Assembly: GCF_000518265.1 (NCBI RefSeq)
Contig: NZ_KI912410.1
Location: 414,774 to 478,773 of the forward strand
From: Actinomadura oligospora ATCC 43269
GTDB lineage: Bacteria > Actinomycetota > Actinomycetes > Streptosporangiales > Streptosporangiaceae
Length of the DNA stretch: 64,000 bases
Direction: 5' to 3'
Part shown: positions 33,190 through 40,743 of the stretch, piece by piece
How positions within the stretch are numbered: the first letter of the stretch is position 1
How the letters are laid out: the number at the start of each line of letters is the position of its first letter
Made by a program: the position numbers and the translations under genes
Notes under the pieces: model-generated
What the model was told of the DNA's origin: nothing
The model's database searches: none
Seen by the model: only the letters and a program-made list of their open reading frames with translations

Positions 33190-33210
33190 TCCCGCCCACT
33201 GGCGGCGGGA
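33190..33210 (+). promoter_or_regulatory. Hairpin between precursor and P450 genes
   Basis: TCCCGCC (33190-33196) pairs with GGCGGGA (33204-33210) across a 7-nt loop, starting 11 nt after the precursor stop. A moderate hairpin here would act as a partial terminator, giving far more precursor mRNA than P450 mRNA, as is common in RiPP operons. Confidence 0.5.
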
Positions 33211-33312
33211 CGCCTGACCGGACGGACGCCGGCGGCCAAGGACGGCGGCGCTCCGTCCGGTGCTCCTCCTCTGTTCTTCCTCAACCCTTTCCGTGAACCG
33301 GAGGTGTGTGCG

Positions 33313-34608
33313 ATGAGACGGCCACCGGGCCCGCGCGACGGCGTGATCGCCGGGGTGGGCGCGTACGAGGCGGACCGGCCGGGCTACCTCGCGGCGGGCA
33401 CGGCCCGGTTCGGGGACGTCTGGCAGGTCGTCCCCCGGATCCACTTCGCCGCCGGGCTGGACGCCACCCGGCAGGTGCTGCGCCGCACCGGGGAGGAGTT
33501 CGAGCCGCCGCGCGGGACGTTCGCGCTTCCCCGGCGCGCCCGCCGCGAGGACGAGGCCGTCGAGGCGGCGCGCATCCGGACCCTGCGTCACCACCGGGTC
33601 GGACGGCACGCCGGGACGCTGGCGATCGGAGCCGCCGAGCTGGCGGAGTCCTGGCCCAGGGGAACCGAGGCCGAGGCGCTGCCCCGGCTCGCCGCCGCCT
33701 CCGCGCGGATGGCCGCCTGCTACCACTTCGGGCCGGACGCCGCCGAGCTGATGCACGGGGAAGAGGAACTGGCCGAGCTACGGGCCACGCTCGGCCCCCG
33801 GTACGTCCACCTGCCCGGATGGGTTCCGGCTCCGTCCCGGCTGCGGGTCCGGCGCGCCCAGCACCACCTCGCCGCGCGGATCCGGCGCGTCATCGACCGG
33901 CGCGCCGGGGCGGCCCCCTATGGGACGTCCGGTGGCGACGTCTTAGACGAGCTGATGCGCACCTGCGACGACAACGGCGTGAATCCTCGCGTGTACCTGC
34001 CGTTCCGTATGGTCACGGCGATGGTCGCGGCGCGCGAGATGGTCGGGCCCGCGGCGGGCTGGGTCCTTGCCGCGCTCGCCGAGAACCCGCGGTGGGCCGA
34101 ACGCGTCGCCGCCGAGGCGGAGGCGGTTCTTCCCTGCCCGGACGACGTCGACGGCGCCGTTCTGTCCCGGCTCACCTCGGCGAACGCGTTCGTCCGCGAG
34201 ACGCTGCGCCTGTACCCGCCGAACTGGCTGCTTTCCCGTGTCGTGGCCAGGCCCGTCCAGGTCGGCGGGTACGACCTGCAACCCGGCGAACGGGTGATGG
34301 TCTCCCCGTACCTGCTGCACCGCGACCCCCGCTACTTCCCCGACGCGGACGTCTTCGACCCGGAACGGTGGCTCCGGCCCGCCAACGGTCCGGGAAGCGG
34401 TGCCTACCTTCCTTATGGAGCTGGGCCGCGCACCTGTCCAGGAGCGTCGCTGGCCTCGGTGGAACTCGTCCTCATCGCCGCGTTCATGGCCCGCCGCCAC
34501 CTGGTCCGCCGTCACTCGCTCACGCCGACGACGTGGGGCACGTACCGCCCGTCCGGGCTGACGGTGCTGTGCCGCCCGCGCGACCTCCGGGAGGCGGCCG
34601 GATGCTGA
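33313..34608 (+). CDS. Cytochrome P450, probable RiPP cross-linking enzyme
   Basis: A 431-residue soluble P450 with GGAGG 8 nt before the ATG. The ExxR motif is Glu296-Arg299 (ETLRLYPPNW) and the heme loop is LPYGAGPRTCPG with Cys375 (Tyr replaces the usual Phe). In the I-helix the oxygen-activating motif AGx(D/E)T reads Ala239-Ala240-Arg241-Glu242-Met243: the acid is kept but the conserved Thr is Met. Loss of this Thr is seen in P450s that perform oxidative coupling rather than hydroxylation. It follows the 24-residue precursor directly, so the inferred job is forming Tyr/Trp C-C, C-N or C-O bonds in the AYPPYPW tail. No ferredoxin, protease or dedicated exporter adjoins it; these must come from elsewhere. 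Confidence 0.9.
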   Translation: MRRPPGPRDGVIAGVGAYEADRPGYLAAGTARFGDVWQVVPRIHFAAGLDATRQVLRRTGEEFEPPRGTFALPRRARREDEAVEAARIRTLRHHRVGRHAGTLAIGAAELAESWPRGTEAEALPRLAAASARMAACYHFGPDAAELMHGEEELAELRATLGPRYVHLPGWVPAPSRLRVRRAQHHLAARIRRVIDRRAGAAPYGTSGGDVLDELMRTCDDNGVNPRVYLPFRMVTAMVAAREMVGPAAGWVLAALAENPRWAERVAAEAEAVLPCPDDVDGAVLSRLTSANAFVRETLRLYPPNWLLSRVVARPVQVGGYDLQPGERVMVSPYLLHRDPRYFPDADVFDPERWLRPANGPGSGAYLPYGAGPRTCPGASLASVELVLIAAFMARRHLVRRHSLTPTTWGTYRPSGLTVLCRPRDLREAAGC

Positions 34609-34672
34609 ACCCTCCTGTAGTACGTGTTCTCATCGGTCTCCCGCCAGGCTCCCGATGCCAGGCGATCCCACC

Positions 34673-34713
34673 AACTAGAACTTGTTGCAGTTTTGATCCG
34701 CCGGGGGTTATGT
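34673..34713 (+). promoter_or_regulatory. KstR/KstR2-like operator and leaderless promoter of the nitronate monooxygenase gene
   Basis: TAGAACTTGTTGCA (34676-34689) fits all eight fixed positions of the KstR motif TnnAACnnGTTnnA. The overlapping AACTAGAACTTGTT (34673-34686) fits nine of the ten fixed positions of the KstR2 motif AnCAAGnnCTTGnT (consensi from memory). A promoter TTGCAG (34685-34690), 17-bp spacer, TTATGT (34708-34713) overlaps it. The start codon is 8 nt after the -10, so the transcript is probably leaderless and repressed by a TetR-family steroid regulator encoded elsewhere. Confidence 0.6.
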
Positions 34714-34720
34714 TCGACGG

Positions 34721-35833
34721 GTGCGGACACGAGTCACCGATCTCTTCGGCATCGAGTACCCGATCTTCGCGTTCAGCCACTGCCGCGACGTGGTCGCTGC
34801 GGTCAGCCGCGCCGGCGGCATGGGCGTCCTCGGCGCCCTGTACTTCACCCCCGAGGAGCTCGAACTCGAGCTGAAATGGATCGACGAGCACGTCGGCGGG
34901 AAACCGTACGGCGTGGACGTCGTCATGCCCGCCAAGTACGAGGGCGCGGACGCGGGCGACGCCGAGGAGCTGCTCGGACGGCTCCAGTCGATGATCCCGC
35001 AGGAGCACCGCGACTTCCTGGAGGGGCTGCTCGCCGAACACGGCGTCGAGCCGCCGTCGGAGAAGGCCAATCGCGCGCTGCTCGGCTGGACGGACCAGAC
35101 GGCGCGTCCGCAGGTCGAGGTCGCGCTCCGGCACGACATCGCGCTGCTGGCGAGCGCGCTCGGCCCGCCCCCGGCCGACGTCGCCGCGCTCGCCCACGAG
35201 CACGGCGTGAAGGTCGCGGGCCTGGCGTCGACCGCCCGGCACGCCCGCAAGCAGGTCGCCGCCGGGGTCGACATCATCGTCGCGCAGGGCACCGAGGCGG
35301 GCGGCCACACCGGCGAGGTCTCCACGATGGTCCTGATCCCCGAGGTCGTGGACGCCGTGGGCGACGACACGATCGTCCTCGCCGCCGGGGGCATCGGCCG
35401 CGGACGGCAGGTCGCCGCCGGGCTGGCGCTCGGCGCGGAGGGCGTCTGGAGCGGGTCCATCTGGCTGACCGTGGACGAGGCCGACACCCCGGAACGCGCC
35501 GTCCCGAAGCTGCTGGACGCGACGTCCCGGGACACCGTCCGGTCGCGCGCCTGGACGGGCAAGCCCGCGCGCTTCCTCCGGACGGCCTGGACGGACGCGT
35601 GGGAGAGCGAGACGTCCCCCGGAACCCTGCCGATGCCGATGCAGTTCATGCTGGTCGCGGACGCGCTGCCGCGCATCGCCCGGTCCGGCGACGGCGAGCT
35701 GGTCACGTTCCCGGTCGGCCAGATCGTCGGCAGCATGAACCAGGTCAAACCGGCCGCGCAGGTCGTCTACGACCTCATCGAGGAGTACGTCGAGGCGGTC
35801 GACCGCCTGACCACCCTCACCAACGCCGACTGA
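34721..35833 (+). CDS. Nitronate monooxygenase family flavoprotein, IpdC-like
   Basis: A 370-residue FMN-dependent TIM-barrel enzyme. N-terminal RTRVTDLFGIEYPIFAFSHC, phosphate-binding AAGGIGRGRQVAAGLALGA, and VAQGTEAGGHTGE are family motifs. The N-terminus and the DTVRSRAWTGKPARFLRTAW block closely resemble mycobacterial IpdC (Rv3553, recalled), which acts in degradation of the steroid C/D rings rather than on nitronates. A KstR2-like operator in front of it supports that reading, because ipdC belongs to that regulon in mycobacteria. GTG 34721 has no ribosome binding site and lies 8 nt after the -10, consistent with a leaderless mRNA. Steroid function is an inference. Confidence 0.85.
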   Translation: MRTRVTDLFGIEYPIFAFSHCRDVVAAVSRAGGMGVLGALYFTPEELELELKWIDEHVGGKPYGVDVVMPAKYEGADAGDAEELLGRLQSMIPQEHRDFLEGLLAEHGVEPPSEKANRALLGWTDQTARPQVEVALRHDIALLASALGPPPADVAALAHEHGVKVAGLASTARHARKQVAAGVDIIVAQGTEAGGHTGEVSTMVLIPEVVDAVGDDTIVLAAGGIGRGRQVAAGLALGAEGVWSGSIWLTVDEADTPERAVPKLLDATSRDTVRSRAWTGKPARFLRTAWTDAWESETSPGTLPMPMQFMLVADALPRIARSGDGELVTFPVGQIVGSMNQVKPAAQVVYDLIEEYVEAVDRLTTLTNAD

Positions 35834-35881
35834 CGGAACGGGAACGTCCCCCAGGGGAGCCCTGGGGGACGGAGGCCCCGC

Positions 35882-37303
35882 TCAGGAACCGGCGAGCTGG
35901 ATTCCCGCGCGCGCGACGGCGAGCATGTTCAGCTCGGCGTTCACCGGGAAGGCGTTCTTCGGGTCGGAGAGCATCACGCTCGTGACGAACGTCCGTCCGC
36001 CGGAGGTCTTGGTCAGGTAGTTCGCGGTCAGCACCCCCGGCTCGCCGCCGCCCTTGAACCAGACCGTCGGGTACGCCTTCGGGTCGAGTCCGATCCCGCC
36101 GTCGTACAGGCTCAGCGCGTGGCCCACGTTGGCCTGGCCGGGCACGGCGGTCCGGTCGTTCAGCCCCTTGAACGCCGCGCACACGTCGGTCGGCGAGGCG
36201 AACCACTCGATGGTGCCGATGTCGCGCGGGTGCTGCCAGGCCGTGACGCCGGACAGCGGCGTGGAGTTCAGCGCGGGCAGCGTGGCGGCCCGCTTCTTCG
36301 CGGGCAGGGCCAGGTAGCGCTTCGCGCGCGCCGGGTAGCCCGACCCCTTCAGCGTGAACACCTCACGCGTGGTCAGGAACGGACGGTCGGCGTCCTGCCG
36401 CCGGTTCCCGAGCGCGCCCACCTCGCGCTCCACGGCCTCACGCCCGAGCCGGTGGATCAGGTGGTCGGCGGCCGTGTTGTCGCTGTTGGAGATCATGGCG
36501 TCCGCGTACTGCGCGAGCGTCATCGTCGTCCCGGCGGGCTTGTTTTGGAACGTCCCGGACGGCAGGCTCTTCCACGCGTCGTTGATGGGGAGCGGGGTGT
36601 CCCAGGCGACCTCCTGGCGGGCGACCGCGTCGGACAGCGCGCCGAGGACGTACAGCTTGAACGCCGATCCGAGCGGACGCTGCGTCGTCGCGTTCACCCC
36701 GTGCACGACCCGGCAGCGTCCCTTCTTCCCGATCTCGGCGGTCGCGAACGAGACCTCCGGCGCGATCTCGCGCAGCCGGGCGTCCAGGTCGCGCCAGGAA
36801 TCGGGCTGCTTGGCGAAGTAGAGCCCCGCGATCCGCCCGGCCCGGTCCGTCGAGAACATGCCGAACACCGAGACGCCGTGCCCCGCGGTGAACCATCCGG
36901 CCGCCCGCGTCCGTCCGGACGTGGGCGGGAACTGCGCGGTGAGCGGCCCGATCCTCGACAGCTCCTTCGACAGCCCGGCCGTGCCGCCGAACGCGGTCAG
37001 CGCGGACGAGGCGATGTGCTCCTTCGCGTCGGCGTCGCTGATCGGAAGGTGCCGGGACGCCGACACGATCCAGTCGAGCTGCCTGCCCGCCGCGGGCGCG
37101 GCGTCGGTAGCGTCCCGCCCCTTCGAGCCGCTGCACGCCGTCACCCCGCTCAACAGGACGACGGCCACGGCCACGGCGCGCGTGCGCGAGACGCTCAGGG
37201 CGGTGGCCCGCTTGCGGGAAGCGCTCAGGGCGGTGACCTGCTCGTGGGAGGTGACCGGCTTGCGGGAGGCGGTTGTGGCGCGCGTGCGCGCGTTGATCGG
37301 CAT
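35882..37303 (-). CDS. Lipoprotein with beta-lactamase-like serine hydrolase domain
   Basis: A 473-residue protein. The lipobox GVTAC gives lipidated Cys57 after an unusually long basic n-region that contains a duplicated 10-residue unit, TALSxSRxRA. A small N-terminal domain (about 70-170) precedes a class A beta-lactamase/transpeptidase-like domain with SxxK at Ser213-Ala-Phe-Lys216, SDN at 274-276 and a KGG triad (WFKGGGEPG) in place of KTG. The layout resembles mycobacterial LpqF (recalled). It may bind peptidoglycan peptides or beta-lactams; real beta-lactamase activity is uncertain. ATG 37303 lies 13 nt after the zinc-finger gene, which suggests co-transcription. Confidence 0.82.
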   Translation of the reverse strand: MPINARTRATTASRKPVTSHEQVTALSASRKRATALSVSRTRAVAVAVVLLSGVTACSGSKGRDATDAAPAAGRQLDWIVSASRHLPISDADAKEHIASSALTAFGGTAGLSKELSRIGPLTAQFPPTSGRTRAAGWFTAGHGVSVFGMFSTDRAGRIAGLYFAKQPDSWRDLDARLREIAPEVSFATAEIGKKGRCRVVHGVNATTQRPLGSAFKLYVLGALSDAVARQEVAWDTPLPINDAWKSLPSGTFQNKPAGTTMTLAQYADAMISNSDNTAADHLIHRLGREAVEREVGALGNRRQDADRPFLTTREVFTLKGSGYPARAKRYLALPAKKRAATLPALNSTPLSGVTAWQHPRDIGTIEWFASPTDVCAAFKGLNDRTAVPGQANVGHALSLYDGGIGLDPKAYPTVWFKGGGEPGVLTANYLTKTSGGRTFVTSVMLSDPKNAFPVNAELNMLAVARAGIQLAGS

Positions 37304-37316
37304 CGCAGTCCCCGTT

Positions 37317-37712
37317 CTACGGTTCGTTGGGACGCCCGAACCGCTGGAACGCCGCCTGCCGGGTGATGCCGAGGGCGTCGCCGATCTCCTGCCAGGTGAG
37401 ACCGGAGGAGCGCGCCGTCCCGACCGTCCCGCGCAGGTGGTCCTCCGCCCGTCGGACGGCCTCGGCGGCGGCTGCCACCGCCGCCGGCGCGTCGTCCGGC
37501 ACTCCAGGAGCTTCGGGCACCTGGCCGCCCAAGCTGTCACCGCCGGTAATCGATGTCAAGCGATCCTTGACGTCCGGTCTCGGGGTGGCCTGGTTCGCGT
37601 GCCGTGCCCGCCGTGCCGCACTCCGGCAGGTGGCGTCGCAGAACCGCCGCTTGCGCCCGCGTCCGGCGGGTTGTGCGAGCGTCTTCCCGCAGTGCTCGCA
37701 GGCATCGGTCAT
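37317..37712 (-). CDS. Small zinc-finger/HTH protein
   Basis: A 131-residue protein starting at ATG 37712 (MTDACEHCG). The N-terminus has a four-Cys zinc finger, CEHCGKTL followed by FCDATCRS, of the kind found in small DNA- or RNA-binding proteins. A variable Ala/Pro-rich middle leads to a C-terminal helix-turn-helix, LTWQEIGDALGITRQAAFQR, like the sigma-factor/Hin type used in actinobacterial regulators. It probably regulates itself and the lipoprotein gene 13 nt downstream. Length and Cys spacing match a common but uncharacterised actinobacterial group. Confidence 0.75.
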   Translation of the reverse strand: MTDACEHCGKTLAQPAGRGRKRRFCDATCRSAARRARHANQATPRPDVKDRLTSITGGDSLGGQVPEAPGVPDDAPAAVAAAAEAVRRAEDHLRGTVGTARSSGLTWQEIGDALGITRQAAFQRFGRPNEP

Positions 37713-37763
37713 GACATCACCCGTTATTTTCGTGCCAACCGAACGGCACGAAATTAACACGAA

Positions 37764-38393
37764 TCAGGACGATGCGGGGCGGTAGGCGCGGAGGAACGCG
37801 CGGACGCCGTCCGCCAGGATCCGTTCGGTCTCCTCGGGGGAGAGCGGGAGCGCGCCGTAGAAGGTCCGCCGGATGATCGCGGCGACCGTCAGCTGGTCGA
37901 GATGGAGGGCCGCCGTCTCCGGATCGTCCAGGACGAGCAGCCCGCGCTCGGCGATCCTCGCCAGGTAGGGGGCGAGGCGCTGGTGCGCGGTCTGCGGGCC
38001 CGCCGCGATCCACCGGTCGAGCACCGGCCGCGGGATCCGCGTGACCTCGGCCTCCAGCGCCCGGACGAGCGCGAAGTGGTCGGGGAACCCGCCGATCGTC
38101 GCCGCCCGGTCGCGGCTGAAGGCGAGCAGGTCCTCCTCCAGGTCGAGGATCTTGAGGAGGTGGACGTCCATCAGCCGCGCGATCGCGTCGGTGACCTGCT
38201 GCCCGCCCTCGACCGCAACGGCCTGGAAGAGCTGCTCCTTGTCGGCGAAGTGGTTGTAGATCGTGCGCTTGGAGACCTTCGCCTCGTCGGCGATGGCGTC
38301 CATGCTGGCCCGCGTGTAGCCGTCCCGTCCGAACACCCGGCGCGCGCCGTCCAGGATCGCGCGCCGCTTCTCGGGTCGTCCGGTGGACGTCAC
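37764..38393 (-). CDS. TetR-family repressor
   Basis: A 209-residue regulator. The N-terminal HTH reads ILDGARRVFGRDGYTRASMD then VSKRTIYNHFADKEQLF, and the C-terminal ligand domain matches the AefR-like group (RRTFYGALPLSPEETERI). A near-perfect 16-bp dyad (38415-38430) sits immediately before its start, and a matching dyad precedes the cupin gene upstream. It therefore probably represses both itself and the cupin gene. The ligand is unknown. Confidence 0.87.
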   Translation of the reverse strand: MTSTGRPEKRRAILDGARRVFGRDGYTRASMDAIADEAKVSKRTIYNHFADKEQLFQAVAVEGGQQVTDAIARLMDVHLLKILDLEEDLLAFSRDRAATIGGFPDHFALVRALEAEVTRIPRPVLDRWIAAGPQTAHQRLAPYLARIAERGLLVLDDPETAALHLDQLTVAAIIRRTFYGALPLSPEETERILADGVRAFLRAYRPASS

Positions 38394-38414
38394 GCCGGGC
38401 CTCCTCCGCCTGAC

Positions 38415-38430
38415 TGCACTGGCCGGTGCA
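38415..38430 (-). promoter_or_regulatory. TetR operator, copy 1
   Basis: TGCACTGGCCGGTGCA is an inverted repeat with only the central pair imperfect; its flanks extend the symmetry to ACTGCAC and GTGCAGT. It lies 22-37 nt before the TetR start, between cupin and tetR. Thirteen of 16 bases match the second copy at 39010-39025 when that is read on the opposite strand. Confidence 0.65.
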
Positions 38431-38442
38431 GTGTAGTCGGCG

Positions 38443-38976
38443 TCATCGGCCGAGCCTGGGCCCGTTCCCCAGGTCGATGAAGTAGCTGTCGTGCGCGAGG
38501 AAGAAGTCCTCGCGCTCCTCCTGCGACAGCCCGGCGAGGTGGCCGACCCCCTCGAAGTACCCCTCGCGGGGCGCGCCGGGCGCGAACAGCATCAGGAACG
38601 AGACCGGATCGTCCGACTCGTTCCTGAACGAGTGCAGCCCGCCCGCCGGGACGTAGAGGAAGTCCCCCTTGGACGCCTCGCGCCAGCGTTCGCCGTCGAA
38701 GACGGCCAGCCCGCCGTCGGTGACGAAGAACGACTCGGACATCGTCTTGTGGAAGTGCGTCCCGGTGCCGCTGCCCGGAGGCAGGTTCCGCACGTGGTAG
38801 AGCCCGAACTCCCCGTCCGTGGAGATGTCGTTCTCGCGTCCGGTGGGCTTCCCGGTCGCGAGGTAGTAGGTCTCCATGCCGGTCGGCCCGGCCAGCTCGG
38901 GCTTCTCCGAGGCCGCCCGGAACGAGGCGCTGACCTCGCCGTTCTCCCCGTGGTACCGGTCCTGTGGATAGGACAT
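38443..38976 (-). CDS. Cupin-domain protein
   Basis: A 177-residue protein with a single beta-barrel cupin. Motif 1 is recognisable in GSGTGTHFHKTMSESFFV (His-x-His and Glu), and motif 2 in GDFLYVPAGGLHSFRN, which together usually bind a divalent metal. N-terminal residues (MSYPQDRYHGENGEV) are polar. The substrate cannot be inferred; members include oxygenases, isomerases and non-catalytic sensors. Expression is probably controlled by the neighbouring TetR through the dyads on either side of the gene. Confidence 0.82.
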   Translation of the reverse strand: MSYPQDRYHGENGEVSASFRAASEKPELAGPTGMETYYLATGKPTGRENDISTDGEFGLYHVRNLPPGSGTGTHFHKTMSESFFVTDGGLAVFDGERWREASKGDFLYVPAGGLHSFRNESDDPVSFLMLFAPGAPREGYFEGVGHLAGLSQEEREDFFLAHDSYFIDLGNGPRLGR

Positions 38977-39009
38977 CCCTGCCTCCTTGGTGAGAGCGTG
39001 GCTCGAAAG

Positions 39010-39025
39010 TACACCGACCAGTGTA
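39010..39025 (-). promoter_or_regulatory. TetR operator, copy 2
   Basis: TACACCGACCAGTGTA is a near-perfect dyad lying 34-49 nt before the cupin start and also ahead of the divergent DUF1345 gene. It shares the pattern TRCACYGRYCGGTGYA with copy 1 (opposite-strand reading). A further half-site-like GTCAGTGCA follows at about 39038. The TetR product at 37764-38393 is the natural candidate to bind. Confidence 0.6.
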
Positions 39026-39073
39026 AATACTCAACCAGTCAGTGCAATATCGGCTCCGTGGTATCCCTTCTCC

Positions 39074-39679
39074 GTGGAGAAATGGTCACTCTGGGTGATG
39101 GAGGTGGGGCTGGTCGTCTTCGGGGCGGGCTGGCTCCTCCCGAGCGGGTTCGAGGCGCAGGTGTGGATCCTCGCCCTGTGGAACGCGCTGGCCGTGGGCT
39201 ACCTCGCCGCCGGCTGGCTGCTCACCTACCGGAAGGTCGCCGTCGAGCGGCAGGCGTCGGAGCTGGCCGAGCTGGTCGGCCCCCGCTGGTACTCATCGAT
39301 CCTGGCGACCGTCGCGAGCGGCTCGGGCATGCTGAGCGGCCTGACGGTCGTGCTGGGCCGCGAGCACCATGCTGACCGGGCCCAGCAGGCGCTCGCGATC
39401 CTAACGATCTTCACCTCGTGGATGGTGCTCCACTCCGCCTACGCCCGCCTGTACGCCCGCGCCCACGAGGCGGACGGCGGCCTGGAGTTCCCCGGGACCG
39501 ACCACCCCGACCTCACCGAGTTCGTCTACTTCTCCTTCACGATCGCGACGTCCTTCGCCGTGTCGGACGTGAACGTCCTGGACGCCCCGATGCGACGGAG
39601 GGTGACGGTGCACAGCGTCCTGAGCTTCTTCTTCAACGCCGTGCTGCTGGCCGTGGCCATCGACTGGATCAAGAGCTGA
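39074..39679 (+). CDS. DUF1345 membrane protein
   Basis: A 201-residue protein from GTG 39074 (start uncertain; GTG 39095 and ATG 39098 are alternatives, none with a strong ribosome binding site). About five hydrophobic helices are visible. The family signature is FVYFSFTIATSFAVSDVNV, close to the DUF1345 consensus. Its role is unknown. Its end overlaps the convergent hydrolase by 11 bp. The TetR-type dyad at 39010 lies upstream and might also govern it. Confidence 0.78.
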   Translation: MEKWSLWVMEVGLVVFGAGWLLPSGFEAQVWILALWNALAVGYLAAGWLLTYRKVAVERQASELAELVGPRWYSSILATVASGSGMLSGLTVVLGREHHADRAQQALAILTIFTSWMVLHSAYARLYARAHEADGGLEFPGTDHPDLTEFVYFSFTIATSFAVSDVNVLDAPMRRRVTVHSVLSFFFNAVLLAVAIDWIKS

Positions 39680-40472
39680 ACGGCTCCGCGGCGTCGCGGA
39701 CGATCCGGGCGAGGACGTCCGGCGCGGTCAGGTGCGCGACATGCCCCTGCCCGGCGAGCGTGACCACCCGCGCCTCCGGCAGGACGTCCGCCAGGTCGGC
39801 GAGCCGTTCGCGCAGGTGAGCGGGGCTCTGGTCGCCCTCGACCAGGACGGCCGGGACGTCCAGGGAAGCGAAGCGCCCGATCCCGGTGCCGAGCGCGTCG
39901 ATCGCCTCGTCGTCCGCGATCTGCGCCGCCGCCACCTTCGCGAACATGGCCCTCACCTGCGGCTCGGCGAACATCCCGTCCACCATCTCGGCAGGCATCC
40001 CGACGATGTCCCGCATGTGCACCCGCATGGCCTCCCCAGCGTCCCCCGCATCGAGCAGCGCCCGCGCCCGCACCCCCGCCGCCCCCGCGACCAGATGTTT
40101 CGTAGGCATCGGCGGCTCGTACAGAACCATCCCGTCGAACGCCGAAGGCTCCAGCAGGGCGGCCTCCAACGCCGCGACCGCCCCGGACGAATGCCCGACA
40201 AGCAGCGTCGGCCCGTCCAGCAACCGCGCGACGGCCACGATGTCCGCCGCCTCAACGCTCATCGAATGCGGCAACACGACCTCGGCCCCACGAACGTAGA
40301 TCCGCCGCCGAACCCGAACGACCCGAAACTCACCGCTGAGAAGCCGCACCACCCCGTCCCACGCCGCCACATCCCCGCCCCCCGGATGAACGACCAACAC
40401 ATTCGTCCCACGCCCTTCATCAAGCGCCCGAACGAGGTACCCACCAGCCGAAGCCGCAACAAGTTCCGTCAT
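39669..40472 (-). CDS. Alpha/beta hydrolase
   Basis: A 267-residue hydrolase. The nucleophile elbow is GHSSG (serine in VGHSSGAVAAL); the acid is probably Asp in VLVEGDQSPAHL; and the catalytic His is in LAGQGHVAHL. HPGGGDVAAW near the N-terminus fits the oxyanion-hole loop. No signal peptide, so cytoplasmic. Substrate unknown. The first third is markedly richer in Arg/Val than usual, and its end overlaps the DUF1345 gene by 11 bp. Confidence 0.85.
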   Translation of the reverse strand: MTELVAASAGGYLVRALDEGRGTNVLVVHPGGGDVAAWDGVVRLLSGEFRVVRVRRRIYVRGAEVVLPHSMSVEAADIVAVARLLDGPTLLVGHSSGAVAALEAALLEPSAFDGMVLYEPPMPTKHLVAGAAGVRARALLDAGDAGEAMRVHMRDIVGMPAEMVDGMFAEPQVRAMFAKVAAAQIADDEAIDALGTGIGRFASLDVPAVLVEGDQSPAHLRERLADLADVLPEARVVTLAGQGHVAHLTAPDVLARIVRDAAEPFSS

Positions 40473-40743
40473 AGAACCAACCCTGCCCCCACCCCCTGAC
40501 GCGCCACTGACATCTCCGAGGGCGGGGCAAATGTCCAGGATGCGGGCTACGGGATCCCTGTATCAGCGAAATGGCCGCCACGGCGGGTGGCGGTGGGTAG
40601 GCGCTTCGTATGGTCGAAGCTCAGGGTGCTGGACCCGTCACGGAGAGGTGTCGTGCATGTTTGTCCTCGCTCGTCGTGTGGCCCATGGATCTGCCACAGC
40701 CTCGGCTTCTAGGGTGAAGAGGCGAGCGCAGAGGGGGCGTGGC

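Noticed and set aside
33032..33217. A 61-codon frame overlapping the RiPP precursor
   Set aside because: It has no ribosome binding site and an Arg/Ser-rich product, and it covers the leader hairpin; the 24-codon frame is far better supported.
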